Shown piece by piece: positions 1 through 8,412 of a stretch of 64,000 nucleotides of DNA. The notes below the pieces were generated by a model that worked only from the letters and a program-made list of their open reading frames with translations, was not told the DNA's origin and searched no databases. Positions within the stretch are counted from its first letter, which is position 1; each line of letters begins with the position of its first letter. A program made the position numbers and the translations under genes. The stretch comes from Emticicia aquatilis (lineage in GTDB: Bacteria; Bacteroidota; Bacteroidia; Cytophagales; Spirosomataceae), in the NCBI RefSeq assembly GCF_014644295.1, contig NZ_BMKK01000012.1, positions 124,001-188,000 of the forward strand. The letters are read 5' to 3'.

Positions 1-2554
1 GATTACGAGCATACGGATTACCCAAAAATACTGATGCTGGCTGGCCTTCAACTAAGAAAACTGGTGCACCTGCTGCATTGCTAATAGCAACCAATGGGCT
101 ACCCAGACTCACAATCTTATTACGGTTGCGGTTATAGAGTACCGTTACATCCCAAGAGAAATCTTTTTGTTTAATAGGCATGAAATTCAACGAAATCTCC
201 ATACCCTTGTTTTCCATCGAACCTACGTTATTGACGATACTCGTACCACCCGTAGTTGCTGCTAAAACACGGTTTACAACCAAATCAGAGATATTTTGCT
301 TATAGATGGTAAAGCCTACGTTGATTTTGTTTTTCAATAAAGAAAGGTCTAACCCTGCTTCGGTTTCGGTCATACGCTCTGGTCGTACACTCGGATTAGC
401 CAATGTAGCACTAGGAATAATGGTGTTTTTACCTAAGAATGGTACTGGAGAAAATTGCCAGAAACGGTCATAAGAGCCAATACCAGTCAAATTACCAGCT
501 TCACCCCACGACATACGTAATTTCAAGCCGCTTACTAAATTATTCAAGGAACTGCTTTTCCAACCTGCTAAATCAGATGGCACAAAGCTGGCACTGAATT
601 TAGGGTAAAGTTGCTTTGTTTCTGAAGGGGAAAATTTAGAAGAACGGTCTTGGCGAATAGCACCTGTAACGAAAGCTAAGTTTTTGTAACCAAAAGTCGC
701 TTGTCCGAAAATACCACTCAAATTATATTGGTCAACACCAAAACCTGCCGTAACGGTCGTACTGGCTGCACCACTCACGGTTTCGATAAACGGTGCGAGG
801 TTTTCGCCACTGGCACGAGCAAACTCAACTTTGCTTGATTGATAATTTCCACCAGCAATCAAATTCATTTTCAAATCCGAAGTCAATTCTCTTTCATAAG
901 AAATATTCAAATCGGTGTTGAATAAAATTGAGTTATTATTGGCATTTGAAGCATATCCGTTTGGATAACGCTCTGCAGGCAAACCAGCCGCCGCTTGATA
1001 TGGATACGCAGGAATAAAGTTTTTACCCAAAGCTGAATAAGCATCAACACCCACAACCCAGTCGATAGCAAAACCTTTAAATGGAGTGAGGTTTAATTGT
1101 AAATCATTTACCGTACGGTTTACAGCTTGCGTAAATTTCATTGCCTCAATCGTTGTCAATGGGTTTACACGAGTTGGCTCTACTGCTTGAAGATTCCCCG
1201 CCGCATCACGCACCGTAATATCATAAATATTATTCGTGATGTTTACAGAGTTGATTGGACTATAAAATACGTTACCGTTGGCTTTTTCGTTGGCAAAGCT
1301 ATTAGTATAACTCAAACCTACCGATAATTTCGCCCAAGAAGCCAAACGTTGGTCAACTCTTGCACGCACACCATAACGATTAAAATCTGTGCCTTTGATG
1401 ATACCTTCGTTTTTCATGTACGACATTGACGCAAAATATTGCGTTTTCTCGGTGCCACCACTAATCGAAAGGTTATTATCTGTTCCCATTCCAGTCTGGA
1501 AAATCTGGTCTTGGTAGTCGTAGCGTGTTACATCAACTAAATTGGTCGCTAATTGTGTTGTTACACCTTCACGTACAATTCCTACCGTTGTTATACCTGG
1601 ATTGGCTGCAATATTTGCCGCAGAAATGGCACCAATCGGGTGTAAACGAAGTCCTGCAAAACCAAACTGTTTGCCATAAGTAGAAACGAATACCTTCTTG
1701 CGTAATTCGTTAGCGTTTATACTCGTCGTAAAAGTAAGTTTTGGTGTACCTGATTTACCACGTTTTGTAGTAATCAAAACAACCCCATTGGCTGCACGTG
1801 AGCCATATTGAGCAGCCGCAGCTGCACCATTGATTACGTTGATGCTTTCAATATCAGCAGGGTTAATATCTGCCATACGGTTGGTTCCGATTGTAGCAGA
1901 ACCCACTTGATTGCCAAGGGCTATTTGTGAAACGTTGGCAGAAGAGTTACTCACCACAACTCCATCAATCACATAAAGTGGGTCAGAACTACCTTGAATC
2001 GACTTCACACCACGCAAACGCACCGTGATTCCACCCGCAGGGTCACCCGAGTTTTGCGTGATTTGAGCCCCTGGTACTTTACCTTGCAAGGCACTGATAA
2101 GGTTTGATGAACCCGTTTTCTCTAAACTTTCGGCATTTACTGAGCTAATGGCATTACCCAACTCACGGCGTGAAGTTTTAATAGTAGAACCTGTTACTAC
2201 TACTTCATCAAGGTTCATTACATCATCTTTAATCGTGATGTCTTGTGTGATAGTTGTCTGATTACCCAAAACAAGATTTTGAATGGCAGTAGCATATCCA
2301 ACCGAACTTGCAGATAATTTATAAGTACCTGCCGCCAGATTGGCATTCAATGAGTAATTTCCCTCAGCATCAGTAACCGAACCAAAGGAAGTACCTTCAA
2401 TCTTAATAGTAGCTCCCGGAATGCCACCCGTAGCATCCGAAACTTTTCCTTTAATAGCATAAATGCTTCGTTGAGCCATCACATTCAGTGTGAATGTCAG
2501 CAAAGCTACTATGCTCATCAAGAATCGCAGCTTGTGTTTGTAGATTTTCATCAT
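1..2554 (-). CDS. SusC/RagA-type TonB-dependent outer-membrane receptor, C-terminus cut by window edge
   Basis: About 850 codons are visible, reading from 2554 down to the window edge with no stop, so the rest of the barrel is missing. Two adjacent ATG codons (2554 and 2551) start a signal peptide ending near VMA-Q (residue about 26). A carboxypeptidase-regulatory-like beta-sandwich follows (about 29-110), then the linker LDEVVVTG and a plug domain (about 120-265) with the SusC signatures VPGAQITQNSGDPAGG and NGVVLITTKRGK. The remainder is beta-barrel sequence. In the SusC family this is the TonB-driven outer-membrane channel for oligosaccharides or peptides, lidded by a SusD lipoprotein; a SusD partner would lie beyond position 1 and cannot be seen. 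The gene is divergent from a DeoR-family regulator, a plausible controller. The substrate cannot be deduced. Confidence 0.93.
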   Translation of the reverse strand, partial: MMKIYKHKLRFLMSIVALLTFTLNVMAQRSIYAIKGKVSDATGGIPGATIKIEGTSFGSVTDAEGNYSLNANLAAGTYKLSASSVGYATAIQNLVLGNQTTITQDITIKDDVMNLDEVVVTGSTIKTSRRELGNAISSVNAESLEKTGSSNLISALQGKVPGAQITQNSGDPAGGITVRLRGVKSIQGSSDPLYVIDGVVVSNSSANVSQIALGNQVGSATIGTNRMADINPADIESINVINGAAAAAQYGSRAANGVVLITTKRGKSGTPKLTFTTSINANELRKKVFVSTYGKQFGFAGLRLHPIGAISAANIAANPGITTVGIVREGVTTQLATNLVDVTRYDYQDQIFQTGMGTDNNLSISGGTEKTQYFASMSYMKNEGIIKGTDFNRYGVRARVDQRLASWAKLSVGLSYTNSFANEKANGNVFYSPINSVNITNNIYDITVRDAAGNLQAVEPTRVNPLTTIEAMKFTQAVNRTVNDLQLNLTPFKGFAIDWVVGVDAYSALGKNFIPAYPYQAAAGLPAERYPNGYASNANNNSILFNTDLNISYERELTSDLKMNLIAGGNYQSSKVEFARASGENLAPFIETVSGAASTTVTAGFGVDQYNLSGIFGQATFGYKNLAFVTGAIRQDRSSKFSPSETKQLYPKFSASFVPSDLAGWKSSSLNNLVSGLKLRMSWGEAGNLTGIGSYDRFWQFSPVPFLGKNTIIPSATLANPSVRPERMTETEAGLDLSLLKNKINVGFTIYKQNISDLVVNRVLAATTGGTSIVNNVGSMENKGMEISLNFMPIKQKDFSWDVTVLYNRNRNKIVSLGSPLVAISNAAGAPVFLVEGQPASVFLGNPYARN

Positions 2555-2597
2555 TAAATGATTTTTAAGGATATAAAGGATATTGATGAACTGCACC

Positions 2598-2768
2598 AAA
2601 AACACGCACAAAAACGCATTTTTGAAAAACTTAAATTTATTTGCATATTTACTACTAAAAAACTGATAATAAAAGGTTTATTTAATATTTTTCTTATCTT
2701 GTGGGTGGTTTACTATCAATATTAGTTGTAAATACCTAAGTAATCTTGCAAAAAAACGCAAAAAACTC
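2598..2768. promoter_or_regulatory. Divergent receptor/regulator control region with repeated AAAACGCA words
   Basis: The region between the receptor and the DeoR regulator is AT-rich. The word AAAAACGCA occurs near 2610-2618 and again just before the regulator start (2753-2760, followed by AAAAAA). Repeats of this kind in a DeoR-flanking divergent region could be operators, but this is inference. A near-match to the Bacteroidota -7 element, TAATCTTG, lies at 2740-2747 on the plus strand. Confidence 0.3.
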
Positions 2769-3539
2769 ATGCAAAAAGTAGCAATGTCGCCGATGTTGAA
2801 AAAAGAACGTCAAGAATTTATTATTAAGCAGCTCAATTTGCATAATAAAATTCTGTCAACCGACCTTTGTCAAGAGCTCAACGTATCAGAAGATACTATC
2901 AGGCGTGATTTGAATGAACTTTCTGAAAATGGAAAACTCGTGAAAGTACACGGTGGTGCTTTATCGAAGTCGTATTATGGCAACACCAATGAGGAAGACA
3001 TTTATTCATTAGATAAAAAGCGAATTATTGCTCAAAAGGTAGTCAATCTTATCAAAGATGATATGCTTATCTTAACCAGCGGAGGCACTACACTCCGAGA
3101 GGTAATTAGGCTTTTACCAAAAAATCTTACTGCAACTTTCTGCACTGTAAGTCTGATGGCCGCCGAAGAACTGCTCAAGCACCCTAATATTGAAGTAATT
3201 TTTATGGGTGGAAAACTCTCAAAAGATGCCAAGATTTGTGTCGGAGGCGATGCGATTCTGAAATTGAGCGAAATGTCTTTCGATTTATGTTTCATCGGTA
3301 CCAACGGAATTGATGCCAAACATGGCCTCACCGACTCTGACTTAGAAGTGGTTCAAGTGAAAAAAGCCATGCGAAAAGCATCAAAAAAATTCATTGTTCT
3401 TTCTATTTCCGAAAAACTAAATTCAGTCTGCCGAGCAAATATTTGTCGTCCCAACGAAATTGATTATCTAATCACGGAACTCGAACCTAACGATGAACAG
3501 TTATTACCCTATAAACAAGCTGGTTTCGGTTTACTTTAA
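2769..3539 (+). CDS. DeoR/GlpR-family transcriptional regulator
   Basis: A 256-residue protein with the usual DeoR layout: an N-terminal winged helix-turn-helix (about residues 10-65, with LSTDLCQELNVSEDTIRRDL as the helix-turn-helix and KVHGGAL closing the wing) and a C-terminal DeoRC sugar-phosphate-sensing domain (about 80-240). Family members usually repress sugar uptake or catabolism genes until a phosphorylated sugar binds. The start at 2769 gives a short extension; a later ATG at 2793 (MLKKERQEFI) is also possible and fits family alignments better. The gene is divergent from the SusC-type receptor across 214 bp, so control of that receptor is a reasonable inference, not shown. The effector is unknown. 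Confidence 0.9.
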   Translation: MQKVAMSPMLKKERQEFIIKQLNLHNKILSTDLCQELNVSEDTIRRDLNELSENGKLVKVHGGALSKSYYGNTNEEDIYSLDKKRIIAQKVVNLIKDDMLILTSGGTTLREVIRLLPKNLTATFCTVSLMAAEELLKHPNIEVIFMGGKLSKDAKICVGGDAILKLSEMSFDLCFIGTNGIDAKHGLTDSDLEVVQVKKAMRKASKKFIVLSISEKLNSVCRANICRPNEIDYLITELEPNDEQLLPYKQAGFGLL

Positions 3540-3561
3540 ATAGGAAAACAGCCTATTTATA

Positions 3562-3579
3562 CCGAACTTTGCAAAAAAT
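3562..3579 (+). promoter_or_regulatory. Leader element shared with dxr (CCGAACTTTGCAAAAAAT)
   Basis: An 18-nt sequence 37 nt before the rimO ATG. It is repeated with one difference at 31053-31070, 31 nt before the dxr ATG. GAACTTTG resembles the Bacteroidota -7 box TAnnTTTG with one mismatch, so both may be transcription start regions. Confidence 0.4.
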
Positions 3580-3616
3580 GTGGAACGATTCTCCAGAATC
3601 GTTTAAATAAGCAAGA

Positions 3617-4924
3617 ATGAAAACAAAAGGAATAGTAAAAAATAAAATCAATATCGTTACGCTCGGTTGCTCGAAAAACCTTGTCGATTCGGAGGTACTT
3701 TATACTCAGCTCAAAGGAAATGGCATGAAAGTAGAACACGAGTCGAAAAAAGACGATGCCAATATTGTTATCATTAATACTTGTGGTTTTATTGATAATG
3801 CCAAGCAAGAATCTATCGACACGATTTTGCGTTATGTCGATGCAAAAGATGCAGGAATTGTTGACAAAGTTTATGTAACTGGCTGTTTATCACACCGTTA
3901 TAAAGATGAGCTTTCGGTCGAAATACCGACGGTTGATGCGTGGTTTGGCACAAATGAGCTGCCAAGAATGCTGAAAACGCTAAAAGCTGATTATAAACAC
4001 GAGTTAGTTGGCGAACGCCTCTTGACTACACCAGCTCACTACGCTTACCTAAAAATTGCAGAAGGTTGTGACCGCCCGTGTAGCTTCTGTGCGATTCCAC
4101 TCATGCGTGGTGGACACGTAAGCCGACCAATGGACGAAATGGTTTTACAAGCACAAAACTTAGCAAAAAAAGGCACAAAAGAACTGATTCTGATTGCTCA
4201 AGACCTTACTTATTATGGACTTGATATTTATAAGAAAAGAAATTTGGCCGAATTACTTGATAAACTGTCAGATGTTGAAGGTATCGACTGGATTCGCTTG
4301 CAATATGCTTATCCTTCTGGCTTTCCGATGGATATTTTAGATGTGATGAAGAATCGCTCGAATGTTTGTAACTACCTCGATATGCCGCTTCAACATGGTT
4401 CTTCTGAAATGTTGAAAATCATGCGTCGTGGTATTGACCGCCCAAAAACTGAGGCTTTGATAAACACGATTCGTGAAAAAGTGCCAGATATTGCCATTCG
4501 TACGACACTCATTGCGGGCCACCCAGGCGAAACCGAAGAGCATTTTGAAGAAATGTATCATTTCGTAGAAAAAATGCGTTTTGATAGATTGGGTGTTTTC
4601 CAATACTCACACGAAGATGATACGCATTCGTTTACAATGCCCGATGATATTCCTGCCGAAGTAAAACAAGAACGCACCGATATTATCATGGAACTTCAAC
4701 AAGGTATTTCGGCCGAATTGAACCAAGCTAAAATCGGCAATACGTATAAGGTTTTATTTGATAGAAAAGAAGGCGGTTATTTTATCGGAAGAACAGAATT
4801 CGACTCGCCAGAGGTTGATAATGAAGTTCTTGTACCAGCTTCTCAGTACGTAAGAATGGGAGATTTTGCCAATGTAAAAATCAATAATGCCGAAGAATTT
4901 GATTTGTATGGCGATTTGGTTTGA
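3617..4924 (+). CDS. rimO: Ribosomal protein S12 methylthiotransferase RimO
   Basis: A 435-residue radical-SAM methylthiotransferase that adds a methylthio group to an aspartate of ribosomal protein S12. Domains in order: N-terminal UPF0004 domain with three cluster-binding cysteines (Cys18 in TLGCSKNLVDSE, Cys56, Cys90), radical-SAM domain with CxxxCxxC at Cys151, Cys155 and Cys158 (EGCDRPCSFC), and a C-terminal TRAM domain (about 370-435). The motif TLGCSKNLVDSEV and the SFCAIPLMRG segment separate RimO from the tRNA enzyme MiaB. It stands alone, followed by a palindromic element and a convergent gene. Length and motifs are complete. Confidence 0.96.
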   Translation: MKTKGIVKNKINIVTLGCSKNLVDSEVLYTQLKGNGMKVEHESKKDDANIVIINTCGFIDNAKQESIDTILRYVDAKDAGIVDKVYVTGCLSHRYKDELSVEIPTVDAWFGTNELPRMLKTLKADYKHELVGERLLTTPAHYAYLKIAEGCDRPCSFCAIPLMRGGHVSRPMDEMVLQAQNLAKKGTKELILIAQDLTYYGLDIYKKRNLAELLDKLSDVEGIDWIRLQYAYPSGFPMDILDVMKNRSNVCNYLDMPLQHGSSEMLKIMRRGIDRPKTEALINTIREKVPDIAIRTTLIAGHPGETEEHFEEMYHFVEKMRFDRLGVFQYSHEDDTHSFTMPDDIPAEVKQERTDIIMELQQGISAELNQAKIGNTYKVLFDRKEGGYFIGRTEFDSPEVDNEVLVPASQYVRMGDFANVKINNAEEFDLYGDLV

Positions 4925-4935
4925 TGAAATATTTG

Positions 4936-4977
4936 GTAGAGACGTTTCACACAATTCCATTGCGGAAACGTCTCTAC
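4936..4977. repeat. Palindromic intergenic element, 13-bp perfect arms (GTAGAGACGTTTC)
   Basis: Arms GTAGAGACGTTTC (4936-4948) and GAAACGTCTCTAC (4965-4977) are perfect inverted copies around a 16-nt loop. It fills the gap between the convergent rimO and serine hydrolase genes. It could end transcription from either side, but it lacks a clean T-tract, and its form is that of a dispersed palindromic repeat. Confidence 0.8.
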
Positions 4978-5002
4978 AAATCAATCGTAGGAAAGAAAAA
5001 CA

Positions 5003-6328
5003 TCATTTCACCGCTGCCACAACCCCCTTCACCAATGCCGAATGATTGAAATTATCTTTTGGCGTACACCCCAAACGTACAATTACTAAATTCTTCGACG
5101 GCACAACGGTTACGTATTGCCCTTCAAAGCCTACGGCCATAAAAGCATCTTGCGGAAAAGTTTTATCTTGGTGGTCGAGCCAAAAATGAGCGGCATATTT
5201 TCCGTCAGAATGAGGCGTTTCAGTCGCCGAATATTTCACCCAACCTTCGGGAAGTAAACGCTCGCCATTCCAAACACCATCTTGCAAATATAATTGACCA
5301 AACTTCGCCCAATCACGAGCCGTAGCGTACATAAACGAAGAACCAACGAAAGTTCCCGAGGCATCAGGCTCCATTACGGCACTTTTCATACCTATTTTAT
5401 GAAATAATCGCTGATATGGAAAAGCAAAATAATCTGCTTGGGTAGAAAATTGTCGGCGAATAATTTCCTGCAAAATATTACTCGTCCCACTCGAATACGA
5501 CCAAACTTTATCGGGTTCGGTAGCTGCTTTACTCAGCAAAGCATACGCCCCTGCCCCTTTCTTGCGGAAAAGCATTTGAGTAGCATCACTCGGTGCAGCA
5601 TAGTTTTCTTCAAAACCAAGTCCACTACTCATGCGAAGCAGGTGGTCAATGGTTATTTTCTTGCGTTTATCATTTTGCCATTCGGTGATAGGAGCCGATT
5701 TTTTGATGTCCAACTTCCCATCTTTTACTAATAGGCCAATCATGGCACTCGTTACGCTCTTAGTCATTGACCAACCCAAAAGGGGTGTTTCGGGTTTGAT
5801 ATTTGAAGCATATTTTTCGGCTAAAATTCTACCTTCATACAGCACAATAATCGCTCTTGTGCGAATCACATTCTGAGGGTCTTTTTCTTGAAAAGCCTCA
5901 TTGATGCTTTTTTCTAAGGCAACTTTGTCAATTCCACCTAAATCATCTACCATCAAAAGATTTTCAGTTAATGTATCGGCAGATGGAACAGATGGTTGTT
6001 TTTTGATTTCTTCTTCTGATAATTCATTGACCAAAGTACAACCCAAACCTTTGCGATAAATGGCTTTGGTTTCGGCCAAACCATAAATATTGGCAGTTAC
6101 GGATTTATTTACTTCATCAACTTTTACGGTTGAAAACGGCACCGCATAAAGTTCTTCGGCTTTGATATTTTCTAAATCTCGCCCCGAAACAAACATGCAC
6201 GAACAAACAGTTTTTGCATTATACGATGAGCCAATATAGGCATATTGAATGGCAAAATTGCCTGCATAAACCAAGCCTACAAGCACAAAAAATAAGATAG
6301 CGTAGATAATTTTTCGTTTGTTCGACAT
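5003..6328 (-). CDS. Membrane-anchored serine hydrolase of the beta-lactamase/penicillin-binding family
   Basis: A 441-residue protein with an N-terminal membrane anchor or uncleaved signal (about residues 7-27), a linker domain of about 120 residues, and a class C beta-lactamase-like domain (about 135-440). The nucleophile motif SxxK is SMTK at Ser187-Lys190; the YxN position is Tyr278 (YSS). The family includes esterases, D-amino-acid peptidases and lactamases, and the substrate cannot be told from sequence. It would act in the periplasm or at the outer face of the inner membrane. It is followed on the same strand, after a repeat-bearing gap, by no obvious partner; the BatA-like gene lies 83 bp upstream. 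Confidence 0.85.
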   Translation of the reverse strand: MSNKRKIIYAILFFVLVGLVYAGNFAIQYAYIGSSYNAKTVCSCMFVSGRDLENIKAEELYAVPFSTVKVDEVNKSVTANIYGLAETKAIYRKGLGCTLVNELSEEEIKKQPSVPSADTLTENLLMVDDLGGIDKVALEKSINEAFQEKDPQNVIRTRAIIVLYEGRILAEKYASNIKPETPLLGWSMTKSVTSAMIGLLVKDGKLDIKKSAPITEWQNDKRKKITIDHLLRMSSGLGFEENYAAPSDATQMLFRKKGAGAYALLSKAATEPDKVWSYSSGTSNILQEIIRRQFSTQADYFAFPYQRLFHKIGMKSAVMEPDASGTFVGSSFMYATARDWAKFGQLYLQDGVWNGERLLPEGWVKYSATETPHSDGKYAAHFWLDHQDKTFPQDAFMAVGFEGQYVTVVPSKNLVIVRLGCTPKDNFNHSALVKGVVAAVK

Positions 6329-6411
6329 TTTATTGATGAGTTAGAATGGGGTGAAATATTGCCAAGTTTTTACGAAGGATTTTCATGTTTAATCCCAAGT
6401 AGAATCAAGCC

Positions 6412-7401
6412 TCAATCTTCCAAAATATTTCCAATGAAAGTATTTTTAAAGAAAAAAGCAGCTAACAAAAACACAACCGCCCAATTGAGGTAGATATAGT
6501 AAAAATCTTCTACATCACGATAAACATTATCTTTGATTTTTACTTTTTCAAGGCGGTTGATTTGCTCGAAGATATTTCGGAGGGTTTGGTTATCGGTTGC
6601 TCTAAAAAACTGTCCGTTTCCTTCACGAGCAATTTCTCGGAGGGTATTTTCATCAACTTTTACTTCGCTGTCATTACCTCCGACGGCAATCGTATAAACT
6701 TTTATACCAAAAGATTTTGCTAAATCGGTAGCCGTGAGTGGGTCGAGCGAGCCTGCGGTATTATCACCATCACTCAAAATAATGGCTACTTTGCTTTTAC
6801 TCGGAATCTCACGCAAGCGGTTGATACAAGTTGCCAACGCACTACCAATGGCCGTTCCTGTGGTTTTTATGAGGTTACTGTTTATTTCGTTGAGGTATTC
6901 GTTCAGCACTTCGTAATCGGTCGTAAGTGGACACATAGAAAATGCTTCTCCTGCAAAAACAACCAAACCGATACGGTCTTGAAAACGCCCTTTGATAAAC
7001 TCATGCCCAACATTTTTGGCAGCTTCCAAACGGTTTGGACTCAAATCAGTTGCCAACATCGACTCCGAGATGTCCATGGCAAGCATAATATCAATACCTT
7101 CCGAAAACTGTTCTTTGCTTTCTCGCACTCGCTGCGGCCGTGCCAACGACAACAAAACGCAGATAACGCCCAAAATAAAAAATATCGGAGGAATAAAACG
7201 CAGGTAACTAATCCAATTGGTGCGAAGTTGATAGCTCGTGAGCGAAAGTCCCAATTTTTGCTGACCACGAGTATAAAAAAGCCAGCGGAATAGAAATAAA
7301 AAAGGGACTCCAATGATGGCGTATAGGTATAGTTTTTCAGCCCAAACGAACGAACGCAGGGTTTGCCAACTAAGCCAATCTATTGAAAACCAGTCCCACA
7401 T
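6412..7401 (-). CDS. BatA-like von Willebrand factor A membrane protein
   Basis: A 329-residue protein with membrane segments near residues 22-42, 68-86 and 303-322 flanking a VWA domain. The MIDAS motif DxSxS is D110-I-S-E-S114, with later ligands in PLTTD and LSDGDNT, so metal-dependent binding should be intact. In Bacteroides, BatA/BatB/BatC proteins are encoded beside a MoxR ATPase and a DUF58 protein and have been linked to aerotolerance or envelope stress. None of those partners is adjacent here: the neighbours are murQ and a serine hydrolase. The role is therefore inferred from family only. It may work with a Bat operon elsewhere in the genome. Confidence 0.87.
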   Translation of the reverse strand: MWDWFSIDWLSWQTLRSFVWAEKLYLYAIIGVPFLFLFRWLFYTRGQQKLGLSLTSYQLRTNWISYLRFIPPIFFILGVICVLLSLARPQRVRESKEQFSEGIDIMLAMDISESMLATDLSPNRLEAAKNVGHEFIKGRFQDRIGLVVFAGEAFSMCPLTTDYEVLNEYLNEINSNLIKTTGTAIGSALATCINRLREIPSKSKVAIILSDGDNTAGSLDPLTATDLAKSFGIKVYTIAVGGNDSEVKVDENTLREIAREGNGQFFRATDNQTLRNIFEQINRLEKVKIKDNVYRDVEDFYYIYLNWAVVFLLAAFFFKNTFIGNILED

Positions 7402-7483
7402 TTTTAATTAAGAATTTAGAATGAAGAATGTAGAATTTTTCTTTTCTACTCATCTTCTTTTCTATGATACCAGAATCTATTTG

Positions 7484-8305
7484 TTAATTTCTGTAATTAT
7501 CAACGGCGTTTCTTACGCTGCCGTATGTATGCAACAATTCGCTTGCTTCTTCGTGCGAAATGTTTAGTTCGTTCATGACCATTCTTACGCCTCTTTCTAC
7601 TAATTTGAGGTTCGTAAGCTGCATATCAACCATTTTATTGCCTTTTACTCTACCAAGTTGAATCATTACTGAGGTAGAAATCATGTTTAGCACCAATTTT
7701 TGGGCGGTTCCTGACTTCATGCGAGTGCTACCTGTTACGAATTCTGGACCAACAACGGCTTCCACTGGATATTCGGCTTCGGCTGCTACGGCACTTCCTG
7801 CATTACAAACTATGCAACCTGTCAAGATTCCATTTTGGCGTGCAGTACGTAAGCCTCCGACCACGTAAGGCGTGCGACCCGATGCCGCAATACCTACCAA
7901 ACAATCATTGGTATTTATCTCGTACTCTTCTAAGTCTTTCCACGCTTGCTCTATATCATCCTCGGCATTTTCAACGGCTTTTCTGATAGCTCTATCACCA
8001 CCTGCCATGATTCCCACTACCATTCCGAAAGGTACACCAAACGTCGGCGGACACTCCGAAGCATCTACTACACCCAAACGGCCGCTTGTACCTGCACCGA
8101 TATAAAACAAACGTCCGCCTGCTTTCATTCGTGGTACAATCTGACTCACCAATGCTTCAATCTGTGGAATACATTTTTCTACGGCGTAAGGCACGGTTTT
8201 ATCTTCGTTATTGATGCCTTCGAGCAATTCTCGAACCGACATTTTTTCGAGATTATCGTAATGTGAAGAGGATTCGGTTGCTAATTTTTCTAAGCCAAGT
8301 GACAT
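7484..8305 (-). CDS. murQ: N-acetylmuramic acid 6-phosphate etherase MurQ
   Basis: A 273-residue SIS-domain lyase that removes the lactyl ether from MurNAc 6-phosphate, giving GlcNAc 6-phosphate and D-lactate during peptidoglycan recycling. The sugar-phosphate loop GAGTSGRLGVVDASECPPTFG contains the expected catalytic Glu84, and Glu115 in the ENAEDD segment matches the second acidic residue known in the E. coli enzyme. The length is slightly short of the 300-residue norm, mainly at the C-terminus. No MurK or AnmK kinase gene is adjacent. An FAD-linked 2-hydroxyacid dehydrogenase lies immediately upstream on the same strand, which could oxidise the D-lactate released; this link is inference. 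Confidence 0.95.
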   Translation of the reverse strand: MSLGLEKLATESSSHYDNLEKMSVRELLEGINNEDKTVPYAVEKCIPQIEALVSQIVPRMKAGGRLFYIGAGTSGRLGVVDASECPPTFGVPFGMVVGIMAGGDRAIRKAVENAEDDIEQAWKDLEEYEINTNDCLVGIAASGRTPYVVGGLRTARQNGILTGCIVCNAGSAVAAEAEYPVEAVVGPEFVTGSTRMKSGTAQKLVLNMISTSVMIQLGRVKGNKMVDMQLTNLKLVERGVRMVMNELNISHEEASELLHTYGSVRNAVDNYRN

Positions 8306-8359
8306 AGTATTACTGTCTTCAATTAAAATTTAAAATATTGATTAGTTGATGAATTCGTT

Positions 8360-8388
8360 CAAAAGTAAAAAAATATCGTCCTCACAAA
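8360..8388 (-). promoter_or_regulatory. Putative murQ promoter (-33 TTTG, 17 nt, -7 TACTTTTG)
   Basis: On the minus strand TACTTTTG (8367-8360) matches TAnnTTTG and is preceded by TTTG (8388-8385) at 17-nt spacing, within the published Bacteroidota range. It lies about 55 bp before the murQ ATG. Confidence 0.5.
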
Positions 8389-8412
8389 AAATATTATTCC
8401 CAAAACTATGCT

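Noticed and set aside
1127-1327. Plus-strand open frame inside the truncated SusC gene
   Set aside because: It is the complement of well-conserved receptor coding sequence and encodes nothing recognisable.
3537-3560. Possible terminator after the DeoR gene (AAATAGG/CCTATTT)
   Set aside because: The stem is only 7 bp and AT-rich and there is no T-tract, so it was not listed as a feature.
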